NCBI GenBank assembly: GCA_016786665.1
Contig: JAEUVZ010000020.1
Location: 1 to 35,974 of the forward strand
Length of the DNA stretch: 35,974 bases
Source: Flavipsychrobacter sp.
Lineage (GTDB): Bacteria > Bacteroidota > Bacteroidia > Chitinophagales > Chitinophagaceae
Direction: 5' to 3'
Below, one piece after another: positions 1 through 8,285 of this stretch. Every line of letters starts with the position of its first letter. Position 1 is the first letter of the stretch. Made by a program: the position numbers and the translations under genes. The notes beneath the pieces are model-generated. The model did not search any database, had not been told where the DNA came from, and saw nothing but the letters and a program-made list of their open reading frames with translations.

Positions 1-31
1 ATCATTCCGGGAGAGTAGGTAGCTGCCATAT
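1..31 (+). rRNA. rrf: 5S ribosomal RNA, 3' end (partial)
   Basis: The first bases contain GAGAGTAGGTAGCTGCCA, which matches the conserved 3' portion of bacterial 5S rRNA (E. coli has GAGAGUAGGGAACUGCCA at the same place). A perfect terminator hairpin follows ten bases later, as expected at the end of an rRNA operon. The rest of the gene lies left of the window. The exact 3' end is uncertain by a few bases. Confidence 0.75.
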
Positions 32-40
32 TCATTTACA

Positions 41-72
41 AACGCCTCACACTTGTGTGAGGCGTTTTTTTT
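41..72 (+). terminator. Rho-independent terminator of the rRNA operon
   Basis: A perfect 12-bp stem, AACGCCTCACAC pairing with GTGTGAGGCGTT, has a two-base TT spacer and runs into eight T. It lies directly after the 5S rRNA end and before the first protein gene, so it should end the rRNA transcript. Confidence 0.9.
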
Positions 73-100
73 ATGCCCGTATTTATACCTTTACAATGTC

Positions 101-661
101 ATGCAACTTCCAGCGCACTTATCTCAACTAATTCTTCAAACAGAGCGGCTGATACTCCGGGAAGTAAATCCGGAGATCATTGAGTACCTGTACACACAAT
201 GCAGCGATGAAGACATCATGTCGTACAAAGGATTTCCTACGCGCGAATGGCTGGAAGCGGAGAAGGAAAAACAAAAGGGTGGGTTTACTACACACCGGAT
301 ACGGCTGAAGGGTTTTTTAATTGTGCTAAATGAAACCAATGAAACCATCGGAGCCTGTCATTATCATACCTGGCAACCGGCACACTCGCGTGCTGAGATA
401 GGTTATGGCATGTATAAGGATGAATACAAGAACAAAGGCTATATGAAAGAGGCGGTAACGGCTATCCTGCATCATGGCTTTGAGATAATGGGACTGAACA
501 GGGTAGAGGCGCTGGTAGGGCCGGCTAATGAACCTTCATTACGCTTAGTAAAAAGTCTCGGCTTTACACAAGAAGGTATCCTAAGGGAACACTATTGCAA
601 AGATGGTGAGCTCCAGGATTCCATTATATTCTCCTTATTAAAAAAAGAGTATAAGAAGTAG
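101..661 (+). CDS. GNAT family N-acetyltransferase (RimJ/RimL type)
   Basis: This 186-residue protein belongs to the acetyl-CoA-dependent GNAT superfamily, in the branch that resembles RimJ/RimL protein N-acetyltransferases. The opening pattern TERLILREV is typical of that branch. The acetyl-CoA loop is visible as YKNKGYMKEAV, and the C-terminal half has the usual NEPSLRLVKSLGF segment. I chose the ATG at 101 because earlier in-frame codons lie inside the rRNA terminator hairpin and would add a nonsense leader. The substrate cannot be read from sequence. It converges with rluF, with one base between the stop codons. Confidence 0.85.
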   Translation: MQLPAHLSQLILQTERLILREVNPEIIEYLYTQCSDEDIMSYKGFPTREWLEAEKEKQKGGFTTHRIRLKGFLIVLNETNETIGACHYHTWQPAHSRAEIGYGMYKDEYKNKGYMKEAVTAILHHGFEIMGLNRVEALVGPANEPSLRLVKSLGFTQEGILREHYCKDGELQDSIIFSLLKKEYKK

Positions 662-662
662 T

Positions 663-1547
663 TTATTTCTTACGTTTCCTAAAGTCTTTATAGCTGGTTG
701 GCTTCTTGGTTTTTTTCTCGCCGTCTTCACGTGTTGCAGTAGTACGTTCCTCTTTCTTTTTCACTGGCTTAGGTCTACGTGAGGGGGCTGGTTCTTCCTC
801 GTAATGCGATGCTTCCTCTGTTTTGCTGGAGGTGGTGATGAGTTTGTTCATGGTTTCCATCTCCGCCGGTGTAAAGTGCCGCCATTTTCCTACCGCTATA
901 TTTGACAAGGTGATATTCATGATGCGCACACGGGTAAGCATTACTACCTTGTAATCAAGGGCGGCGCACATGCGGCGTATCTGGCGATTCAATCCCTGGG
1001 TGAGTACAATGCGAAAGCGTTTATTGCTCTCCTGGGTCACTTTGCACTTTTTGGTAACGGTGTCCAGTATCCGAACGCCATTGCTCATGCTACGGATAAA
1101 CTCCGCGGTGATAGGTTTATCTACCATCACCACATATTCTTTTTCGTGGTTGTTAGATGCCCTCAGTATCTTATTCACTATATCTCCATCGTTGGTCAGA
1201 AATATCAGCCCTTCTGAATCCTTATCCAGCCGCCCGATAGGGAATATGCGCTTGGGATAGTTGAGGTAGTATATTATGTTCGATTTGTCTTTAGGATCGG
1301 TAGTAGACGTAACGCCTTTCGGCTTATTAAAGGCTATATAAAGAGCTTGTTTTTTAGGCTTCAGCTTTTCGCCATCTATTTCTACCCTGTCTGCAGGGGA
1401 AATCATGGCAGACTCAATAATTAGTTTGCCATTAACGGTTACCCGTGCCTGTTCTATCAGTTTATCCGCTTCACGGCGGGAGCAAAAACCGGTAGAACTG
1501 ATGTATTTATTTAGGCTAATGCGGTCGTCTGAGTACTTTTCGGGCAT
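663..1547 (-). CDS. rluF: 23S rRNA pseudouridine synthase, RluF/RluB type
   Basis: This 294-residue enzyme isomerises uridine to pseudouridine in rRNA. An S4 RNA-binding domain lies at about residues 10-60 (LNKYISSTGFCSRREADKLI). The synthase core follows, with GRLDKDSEGL, where Asp108 is the catalytic aspartate of this family, and LNRQIRRMCAALDYKV. The length and the GRLDKDSEG form fit RluF (E. coli RluF is 290 residues, target U2604); RluB or RluE is the alternative. The last 50 residues are a Lys/Arg/Glu-rich tail that may bind RNA. An exact TAACTTTG lies only a few bases before the ATG, so the mRNA may be nearly leaderless. Confidence 0.85.
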   Translation of the reverse strand: MPEKYSDDRISLNKYISSTGFCSRREADKLIEQARVTVNGKLIIESAMISPADRVEIDGEKLKPKKQALYIAFNKPKGVTSTTDPKDKSNIIYYLNYPKRIFPIGRLDKDSEGLIFLTNDGDIVNKILRASNNHEKEYVVMVDKPITAEFIRSMSNGVRILDTVTKKCKVTQESNKRFRIVLTQGLNRQIRRMCAALDYKVVMLTRVRIMNITLSNIAVGKWRHFTPAEMETMNKLITTSSKTEEASHYEEEPAPSRRPKPVKKKEERTTATREDGEKKTKKPTSYKDFRKRKK

Positions 1548-1551
1548 TGGG

Positions 1552-1559
1552 CAAAGTTA
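1552..1559 (-). promoter_or_regulatory. Candidate Bacteroidota -7 element before rluF
   Basis: The minus strand reads TAACTTTG, an exact match to the TAnnTTTG -7 consensus. It stands four bases before the rluF ATG. No good -33 TTTG was found at the usual distance. If used, transcription would begin at about the start codon. Confidence 0.4.
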
Positions 1560-1566
1560 TAAACAA

Positions 1567-2331
1567 TCATTGGCCTTCGCTGCGGCTGTACTGTCTTATT
1601 TTACTGTATTTGAGAAAGGTCATGTAAGCGGAAAGCCGTGCGATAAGATACCCTTCATAGCCATCCAGGAATCCCAGGCGGATAATGTAGGCGGTAAAAA
1701 ATGTCCAGAAAGGCGAGAGGCATACTTTGACCAGGGAACTGGTTTTGCCGCGGGCCACGGCATCGTGCGCCGCCAGGTCGGTGTACTTATTGATCTTCCC
1801 TACATGATCGGCAATGCTTTTAAAGCTATCGTGAAATAGGTCTCCTTTTATCACCGGTACCTGTACTGCTTTATCCGTAGGTAGCCAATACTCGTGAACA
1901 TTGCCGCCCTGCCAGGTGCCTTTTGTGCGGTTGTACAGGCGTGTTTTACGGTCGGGGTACCAGGTGCCGTGCCGTATCCATTTTCCGTTGTAGCGATTGA
2001 GCCGTGCAAACTTGTAAGCGGGTGCGGCTGCGGAGGCTTTTATACCCGCAATGCCGGAAGCTAACTGCGGACTCAGGTATTCGTCGGCGTCCAGCATCAG
2101 TATCCATTCGTTTTTAGCTGCATTGTCGGCAAATGTTCGTTGCGCGGCGTACCCCAGGAAGGCCTGCTTTATGACCCTGGCGCCCAGCGATTCAGCAATG
2201 GCTACCGTATTATCAGTAGAATGGCTGTCAACTACCAGTATTTCATCTGCTATCTCTTTTACAGACTCTATGCATCGTGCTATGTTCCGCTCCTCATTGT
2301 AGGTAATGATAGCGGCGCTCAATTTCATCAT
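1567..2331 (-). CDS. Family 2 glycosyltransferase, WaaE/KdtX-like
   Basis: This 254-residue GT-A fold glycosyltransferase opens with LSAAIITYNEERNIARCI and ILVVDSHSTDNTV, the nucleotide-sugar binding strands of GT2 enzymes. LMLDADEY holds the DxD-like metal site. The middle stretch around YPDRKTRLYNR and the NVHEY motif is shared with the WaaE/KdtX beta-glucosyltransferases of lipopolysaccharide core. The C-terminal 60 residues are aromatic and hydrophobic and probably rest on the inner membrane. A role in LPS or other surface glycan assembly is inferred; donor and acceptor are unknown. ATG codons at 2331 and 2328 are both possible. It lies upstream of rluF on the same strand. Confidence 0.85.
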   Translation of the reverse strand: MMKLSAAIITYNEERNIARCIESVKEIADEILVVDSHSTDNTVAIAESLGARVIKQAFLGYAAQRTFADNAAKNEWILMLDADEYLSPQLASGIAGIKASAAAPAYKFARLNRYNGKWIRHGTWYPDRKTRLYNRTKGTWQGGNVHEYWLPTDKAVQVPVIKGDLFHDSFKSIADHVGKINKYTDLAAHDAVARGKTSSLVKVCLSPFWTFFTAYIIRLGFLDGYEGYLIARLSAYMTFLKYSKIRQYSRSEGQ

Positions 2332-2413
2332 CGGTGACTGTAAATATAGAATTATAGTTGCAAAGGCTTGCGTCGGCCCGACCGGAACAAAAAACTTTGC
2401 CTAAAAGACCCTA

Positions 2414-2878
2414 TTAGGAAAGCAGTTTCTGGCGGAGCAGGAACTCGAGTTGTTCATTGGATATGGTGAGCTTGTCGTTCAGTTCTTTCTCTGCCATCCT
2501 TTTGTTGTATACCTCAAAGGCGCGCCCGATGGTCATATCCAGCTCTTCCTCGTTCCAGGGTTTACTCAGGTAGTGAAAAATCTTGCCTTTATTAACCGCA
2601 TCAATCACCGCGTTCATATCTGCATAGCCGGTAAGGAGTATCCGGATAGGGTCGGGGTGGTCTTTCAGGATAGATTCCAGAAATTCTACACCCGTCATTC
2701 CCGGCATACGCTGGTCGGTAATTATAATGTTTATATCATTGTCATTCAGGATGGTAGTCGCTTCTGCAGCTCCTTCAGCCGTGAAGACATTGTATTTAAT
2801 CCTGAAGGTAGCCTTGAACGAAACCAAGTTATTCACCTCGTCATCCACATAAAGAATATTTATTTTCTTATTTGTCAT
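2414..2878 (-). CDS. Response regulator receiver protein with coiled tail
   Basis: This 154-residue protein is a CheY-like receiver domain (about residues 6-125) plus a short helical tail. The acidic pocket is VDDE, the phosphoacceptor is Asp55 in IITDQRMPG, the switch threonine is in LLTGY, and the lysine is in LSKPW. There is no DNA-binding or enzyme domain, so output must pass through a partner. The domain resembles the receiver of the hybrid kinase at 8286 very closely (ILYVDDEVNN against VLYVDDEINN; SDQRMP/TDQRMP; SKPW/KKPW). It is transcribed divergently from the ThiF-nitroreductase operon, across a 154-bp gap that should hold both promoters. Confidence 0.9.
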   Translation of the reverse strand: MTNKKINILYVDDEVNNLVSFKATFRIKYNVFTAEGAAEATTILNDNDINIIITDQRMPGMTGVEFLESILKDHPDPIRILLTGYADMNAVIDAVNKGKIFHYLSKPWNEEELDMTIGRAFEVYNKRMAEKELNDKLTISNEQLEFLLRQKLLS

Positions 2879-3032
2879 GGGAAGCCAGAATTAGCTGTAA
2901 TTTTGATGTCAGTTTACGCAATATAGGGATTAATTTGAGATTTTTTACTTATCTTATTGCATTTCTTGCCAATACGATAGTGAGTGCCGATTTTTTCTAT
3001 GTATGTTTTTTTCATACTTTTTATACTAAATA
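2879..3032. promoter_or_regulatory. Divergent intergenic region between receiver gene and ThiF operon
   Basis: This AT-rich gap separates two start codons on opposite strands and must carry the promoters of both. On the plus strand TAATTTTG at 2898-2905 fits the -7 consensus TAnnTTTG, but the nearest upstream TTTG is 23 bases away, longer than usual, and the leader would exceed 100 bases. T-rich stretches near 2940 and 3000 could be promoter parts. No clear operator palindrome was seen. Confidence 0.4.
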
Positions 3033-5312
3033 ATGAATCGGGATATTAACCACGGGTTATTTCAATGGCAATATCAGCCCGTTTTTTTCAGATTACACCT
3101 TCCCACAGACAAAGCAGCTTACCAGCAATTACTCCAGGAGCATTCCCACTTGTCCGTTCACGACGAGATGGAGGGCCAGCTACGGGAGTTGATAAAAAGC
3201 CTGCATCCCTCCAGGAAGATACCGGCCCAGGAATATCCAGGGTTGATAGCGGCACACCTGGATGGCTGCCCTATGCAGGAATATGGTGTATGGGTATATT
3301 ACCCCTGGCTGAATTCAGTAGTGCACCTGCTGGACGAGGAAGAATTTGTAGAAGTGCGCACCAACCGCAACCGCTACAAAATAACCCGGGAAGAACAGCA
3401 ACAGCTTGCCACACGAAGGATAGGAGTTGTAGGCTTGTCGGTAGGACAATCTATAGCACTGACCCTGGCGATGGAGCGTACGTGTGGCGAACTACGCCTG
3501 GCGGATTTTGACACCGCTGAGCTGAGCAATCTCAATCGTATACGCACGGGTGTGAAAAACCTGGGTCTGCCTAAAACAATCATCGCCGCCAGGGAGATAG
3601 CCGAACTGGACCCTTATATAAAGGTGACACTGTACAATGATGGCCTGACCAAAGAGATTCTCGATAGCTACTTTACCGGTGGCGGTAACCTGGACCTGCT
3701 GGTAGAGGTATGCGATGGGCTGGATGTAAAAATTCTCAGCCGCTACAAGGCGCGCGAACTGCGCATACCGGTGGTGATGGATACCAACGACCGCGGCATG
3801 CTGGATGTGGAGCGCTTTGACCTGGAGCCAGACCGGAAAATACTACACGGACTGGCCGGTGACCTCGATCCCGAGAAACTCCAAAGCCTGAGCAACGAAG
3901 ATAAGATACCGTATATACTGCAAATGGTGGGTGCTGAGGACATATCGCCGAGGCTGAAAGCCTCTATGATAGAAGTGGAGCAGAGCATTAATACCTGGCC
4001 GCAACTCGCATCGTCGGTAACGCTGGGCGGTGCCATTACCACCGATGTATGCCGCCGGATATTGCTGGATCAATATAAAGGTTCCGGGCGCTTCTATGTA
4101 GATATAGAGGATATAGTGAAAGATGAGGCAGCACACACGGAAGAAAACTACGATGGCCCGGCAAAGCTAACGGAACAGGAAATGTTGCAGATAGCGGCGC
4201 AGGTGCAACCTGCTGAAGGCGCAGAGCGACTAACGGAAGACGATGCGCGCCGCTTGGTAGAAGCCGGCACAAAGGCGCCCACCGGGGGCAACTGCCAGCC
4301 GTGGTTCTATATATACCGGGATGAAACCCTGTTTGTATTTCACGACTTGCATTATTCTTATTCGCTGCTGGACTACGACAACCTGGGTTCCTATTTTGCC
4401 ATAGGTGCTGCGGTAGAAAACATAAGCGTGCAGGCAGCTACAAACGGCCTGCGTGCGGAAACGAACTATTTCCCGGTAGAGGGGAACCGTAAGCTGGTAG
4501 CGATGGTGCGTTTTTATAAAGATGCCGCAGTGGCCACGGAGGAGAACACCAGCCTGGCAACAGCTATTGACCTGCGTGTGACTAATCGTGAATTATCTAC
4601 CCGTGAATTGCTGAGCCCTGGTGTGTACACAGAGCTGCGCAAGGTCATAGCGCCCATAGATGGGGCGGCGCTCCATGTTTTTGATGATGAACCCACCATG
4701 ACGGAACTAGCCGGCATGCTGGCTACAACGGAAATGTTGCGCATCATACACCCACGCGGACATTATGATACCTTTCGAAAAGAACTCCGCTGGACCAACG
4801 AAGAGATACTGCAAACAAGGGATGGATTAGACGTACGTACACTGGGTGCCACCTCTACGGAAATAGCGGCGCTGAAAGTAGCGGACGACGCAGAAGCTAT
4901 CGCTTTCCTGCGTAGCATAAAGGGAGGCGCGGCCTTCCGGAAGGCAGTGATGAAGAGTGTGGCTTCAGCCTCCTGCATGTGTATACTTACCCTTCCGGCA
5001 AATACATACGGGCATTTTGCGGAAGGAGGCAGAGCGGTAGAGCGTATGTGGCTGACTGCCAACCGGCTGGGCGTAGCCTTTCAGCCCATTTCGCAACTAG
5101 TGTTTTTTATGGAAAGGTTACAAAGAGGGGGAGATGGTGAACTGGACGAATTTTTCAAGGCGGAATTTGTGAAATTGAGAAATAAATTTTATACTTTGTT
5201 ACCGCAAATGAGCGGTTTGCACCCTATTTTCATTTTCAGGCTGTCGAAAGCCGACATGCCAAAAGTTAGGTCTTTAAGGAGAGCGGTAGAGTCTGTGTTT
5301 ATTTATTCATAA
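3033..5312 (+). CDS. E1/ThiF-like adenylyltransferase fused to nitroreductase (Rv1355c family)
   Basis: This 759-residue cytoplasmic protein has two enzyme modules. After an N-terminal region of about 120 residues comes a ThiF/MoeB/E1 Rossmann domain (about 125-350): nucleotide loop GVVGLSVGQS at 131-140, ADFDTAELSNLNR at 157-169, and the lysine of GLPKTIIAAREI at 181. A nitroreductase-like FMN domain follows (about 400-750), opening with AGTKAPTGGNCQPWFY. ThiF-type enzymes adenylate a C-terminal carboxylate; nitroreductase-fold domains oxidise or reduce with FMN, including oxidation of azolines in peptide natural products. The same architecture is known in Mycobacterium Rv1355c, whose MoeY name is not proof of function. 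I see no CxxC zinc pairs. It is the first gene of a probable five-gene operon with sensor kinases. The substrate is unknown. Confidence 0.85.
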   Translation: MNRDINHGLFQWQYQPVFFRLHLPTDKAAYQQLLQEHSHLSVHDEMEGQLRELIKSLHPSRKIPAQEYPGLIAAHLDGCPMQEYGVWVYYPWLNSVVHLLDEEEFVEVRTNRNRYKITREEQQQLATRRIGVVGLSVGQSIALTLAMERTCGELRLADFDTAELSNLNRIRTGVKNLGLPKTIIAAREIAELDPYIKVTLYNDGLTKEILDSYFTGGGNLDLLVEVCDGLDVKILSRYKARELRIPVVMDTNDRGMLDVERFDLEPDRKILHGLAGDLDPEKLQSLSNEDKIPYILQMVGAEDISPRLKASMIEVEQSINTWPQLASSVTLGGAITTDVCRRILLDQYKGSGRFYVDIEDIVKDEAAHTEENYDGPAKLTEQEMLQIAAQVQPAEGAERLTEDDARRLVEAGTKAPTGGNCQPWFYIYRDETLFVFHDLHYSYSLLDYDNLGSYFAIGAAVENISVQAATNGLRAETNYFPVEGNRKLVAMVRFYKDAAVATEENTSLATAIDLRVTNRELSTRELLSPGVYTELRKVIAPIDGAALHVFDDEPTMTELAGMLATTEMLRIIHPRGHYDTFRKELRWTNEEILQTRDGLDVRTLGATSTEIAALKVADDAEAIAFLRSIKGGAAFRKAVMKSVASASCMCILTLPANTYGHFAEGGRAVERMWLTANRLGVAFQPISQLVFFMERLQRGGDGELDEFFKAEFVKLRNKFYTLLPQMSGLHPIFIFRLSKADMPKVRSLRRAVESVFIYS

Positions 5313-5345
5313 TCATATAGAGGAGTAAAGGGATTATAGATTAAA

Positions 5346-6029
5346 ATGATCAGACTGAGATTATATAGGGCTATTGACGATCCGGATTCTTGCCAGAAGT
5401 TCATTGTCGGACATCGGCATGTGTTGGAAAATATTGGTGTAACCAAGGTCACATCCTCGCAGGACGAGTGGATGCACAATCCTGATGTGTATGTACTGAT
5501 AGTGGAAGATACCACCGATGCACGGGTGCTGGGTGGTGCCCGTGTGCATATTGCCAGCGCTACCAGCAAACTGCCGATAGAGGCGGCCACTTCTTACCTT
5601 GACAGTAAAGTAACCAGTGTTATTGAATCGCACATACCGGAAGGTACCGGCGAAATTTGCGGCTTGTGGAACTCCCGCGAGGTAGCGGGCATGGGTATAG
5701 GTTCCGTCTTTCTTACGCGGGCGGCGGTAGCCATATCGGAAGTGATTGGCTTACAATCCTTGTTTGCTCTTTGCGCTCCCTACACCGTTAAAATGGCTCA
5801 GAATGTAGGCTTCCGGATTGAGGAGCGGGTAGGGAACAAAGGGGCTTTCTATTATCCCAAACTGGACTTGATTGCCACCTTTATGATGCTACCTGACGTT
5901 CCCGTCCTTTCCACTGCTGATGATGAAGAGCGCGGCATTATTATGAAGTTGCGCGGAACACCCGTTGTGGAGCGAATAGAAAAATACCGCAACCGCGATG
6001 TACATCTCTATTATCAGCTTACTTTATAG
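5346..6029 (+). CDS. GNAT-fold acyltransferase, possibly autoinducer-synthase-like
   Basis: This 227-residue protein looks like a GNAT-superfamily acyltransferase. The central strand and CoA-loop region is at about residues 100-125 (EICGLWNSREVAGMGIGSVF), and a second half ending in VKMAQNVGFRIEERV matches the usual GNAT C-terminal lobe. The extra C-terminal segment of about 50 residues and the overall layout recall N-acyl amino acid synthases and LuxI-type enzymes, but that comparison is a weak inference. It begins 33 bases after the ThiF-nitroreductase stop, with GAGGAG in the gap, and precedes the sensor kinase by 77 bases, so co-transcription is likely. The pairing suggests that both enzymes act on one small molecule. 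Confidence 0.6.
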   Translation: MIRLRLYRAIDDPDSCQKFIVGHRHVLENIGVTKVTSSQDEWMHNPDVYVLIVEDTTDARVLGGARVHIASATSKLPIEAATSYLDSKVTSVIESHIPEGTGEICGLWNSREVAGMGIGSVFLTRAAVAISEVIGLQSLFALCAPYTVKMAQNVGFRIEERVGNKGAFYYPKLDLIATFMMLPDVPVLSTADDEERGIIMKLRGTPVVERIEKYRNRDVHLYYQLTL

Positions 6030-6106
6030 TTCCTGAATCATTTTGTTGACGCATATGCTAGGATTTGTATCATTCAAAACTTATATTTACGAAGCTGCTT
6101 TTTTAG

Positions 6107-8272
6107 ATGAATAACGTCCTAAGAACGAAATGGTTACTGACGCTTCTTTGCGCCTGTCTCTTTTTAGTCCCCGCCAATACTGTTTTAGCCCAGCTTATTT
6201 CCTACGATGGTACCCAGGTCTCTGCCATTGGGAAGGATTTGGAATATTATGTAGATAAAACCAATGCTATTACAATAGCGCAGGTAGCACAGGTAAAAGA
6301 ATTCCAGAGAGGGGAGCGGGAGGTAAACAACCTGGGCATCATTAACGGGAATGTATGGCTCCGGTTCAACATTCAGAACAATAGTTCCCGGAACGAGGTA
6401 ATGCTGGAAATAAGCCAGGCTCTGCTGGACTCCATAGATTTATACGAGATGGACAACGGCACCACTACATTGCTGAACAGCGCGGGCCTGGCCTATGATT
6501 TTTCGTCCCGGCTTATCAACAACCATAATTTTCTTTATCCGCTCCAGATTCCCAAAGGATCTACCAAAACATTCTATGCCCGCATCAGCGCGCACCAGCA
6601 ACTATCGCTGCCTATATATGTAGGGCCGTTTGCCAAAATACAAGACAGCGGCATGAGCAAGAATATGTGGTTTGGCATATTCTTCGGAATCATCGCTGTA
6701 ATGTTCTTTTACAATCTGTTCATTTACTTCACCGTTAAGGACAAGATCTACCTGTACTATGTAGTGTATATATTGGTGGTAGGCTTGGTACAGGCTACCA
6801 TAGAGGGGTACGCATTCCAATACCTGTGGCCGGGTAATACCTTCCTGGCTACGCGAGCCTTTTACCTGTTTACCGCACTGGTAAATATTACCGGGCTGGA
6901 ATTCGTGCGCCGTTTCCTGCATACCCGGAAATATCTGCCGCAGATAGAGCGCTTTTTCGCACTGATTTATGTCTTTTACGCTGCGGCTATTTTCCTGGCG
7001 CTGAAGGGGAATTTCATACTTTCTTACTACATACTGCAGGGTTTTGCTGGTGTAGTAGCGCTTTATATGCTTACTATATCCATTATCATCGCTCGTAAAG
7101 GATATCGCCCCGCCAAGTTCTTTGTTGCTGCCTGGATACCGCTTATTATCGGCATATTTATTTACGTGCTGAAAGATGTAGGCGCCATTGGGTATTCCAT
7201 TTTCAGCAATTACAGTATCGCCATCAGTTCGGTGCTGGAGGTCGTTCTGCTGTCGTTCGCACTGGCGGATAGCATCAACGCCTTGAAAAAAGAAAACGAA
7301 CAAGCCCAGGCCGACGCACTCCGAATTTCCCGGGAGAATGAGCGCATCATCAGGGAGCAAAATGTGATACTGGAGTCCAGGGTGAACGACCGCACCATAG
7401 AGCTGAAGGAGTCTAATGAAGAACTGAACAAGACGCTCCACGACCTGAAGGAAGCCGAGGCCCACCTGGTAGAGTCGGAGAAGATGGCGTCACTGGGGCA
7501 GCTTACGGCCGGTATTGCGCACGAAATAAACAATCCCATCAATTTTGTAACCTCCAACGTTCACCCGCTGAAACGTGATGTGGAAATACTAATGGAAGCG
7601 GTACAGGCCATAGAAGCCGTAAGCCTGGAAGATACTGATGTGGCCGAAAAGCAGAAGAAGATAAAGGAGTATAAGGAAGGTATTGATTTCGACTACCTGA
7701 AGGTAGAAATAGACCACCTGCTGAAAGGGATAAACGAAGGTGCCTCCCGCACGGCGGAGATAGTTAAGGGCCTGCGTGTTTTTTCCCGGCTGGATGAAGA
7801 CGACCTGAAAAAGGCGGATATGAACGAGGGGCTTGACTCTACGCTCATTATCATAAATAACCTACTGGGCAAAACAAAGGTGGTGAAGGAATATGCCGAA
7901 TTGCCACCGATAGAATGCTATCCGGGTAAGTTGAATCAGGTTTTTATGAATGTGATAACTAATGGTATTCATGCTGTTGATGATAAGTTCAAGGGTGAAG
8001 CCGGGGGGATTATCACAATAAAAACCAGCCATGACGAAAAAAATGTTTATATTAATATCGCGGATAACGGAACCGGCATGACCGAAGAGACCCGGAAGAA
8101 ATTATTTGAGCCCTTCTTTACTACTAAGGAAGTAGGGTCGGGAACCGGTTTAGGTTTGTCCATTTCGTGGAACACCATTAAAAAACATAATGGTAATATA
8201 GTAGTTAATTCTACCTTAGGGGAGGGTTCTGAGTTTATATTTGAGTTGCCCATAATGCACCAGTCGTCTTAA
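6107..8272 (+). CDS. 7TMR-DISM sensor histidine kinase
   Basis: This 721-residue membrane kinase has a signal peptide (about residues 1-29, ending VLAQ). A periplasmic 7TMR-DISMED2-type beta domain spans about 35-180 and contains NGNVWLRFNIQNNS. Seven transmembrane helices run from about 185 to 395, then a coiled coil from about 395 to 460. The HisKA domain has His472 in AHEINNPINF. The HATPase domain has MNVITNGIHAV, DNGTGM and GSGTGLGLSI. DISM domains are thought to bind extracytoplasmic ligands. With the two enzymes upstream and receivers downstream, it may sense the product of those enzymes; that is inference. No receiver is fused to it, so phosphate should go to a neighbouring receiver. 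Confidence 0.93.
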   Translation: MNNVLRTKWLLTLLCACLFLVPANTVLAQLISYDGTQVSAIGKDLEYYVDKTNAITIAQVAQVKEFQRGEREVNNLGIINGNVWLRFNIQNNSSRNEVMLEISQALLDSIDLYEMDNGTTTLLNSAGLAYDFSSRLINNHNFLYPLQIPKGSTKTFYARISAHQQLSLPIYVGPFAKIQDSGMSKNMWFGIFFGIIAVMFFYNLFIYFTVKDKIYLYYVVYILVVGLVQATIEGYAFQYLWPGNTFLATRAFYLFTALVNITGLEFVRRFLHTRKYLPQIERFFALIYVFYAAAIFLALKGNFILSYYILQGFAGVVALYMLTISIIIARKGYRPAKFFVAAWIPLIIGIFIYVLKDVGAIGYSIFSNYSIAISSVLEVVLLSFALADSINALKKENEQAQADALRISRENERIIREQNVILESRVNDRTIELKESNEELNKTLHDLKEAEAHLVESEKMASLGQLTAGIAHEINNPINFVTSNVHPLKRDVEILMEAVQAIEAVSLEDTDVAEKQKKIKEYKEGIDFDYLKVEIDHLLKGINEGASRTAEIVKGLRVFSRLDEDDLKKADMNEGLDSTLIIINNLLGKTKVVKEYAELPPIECYPGKLNQVFMNVITNGIHAVDDKFKGEAGGIITIKTSHDEKNVYINIADNGTGMTEETRKKLFEPFFTTKEVGSGTGLGLSISWNTIKKHNGNIVVNSTLGEGSEFIFELPIMHQSS

Positions 8273-8285
8273 ATACACATTGTAA

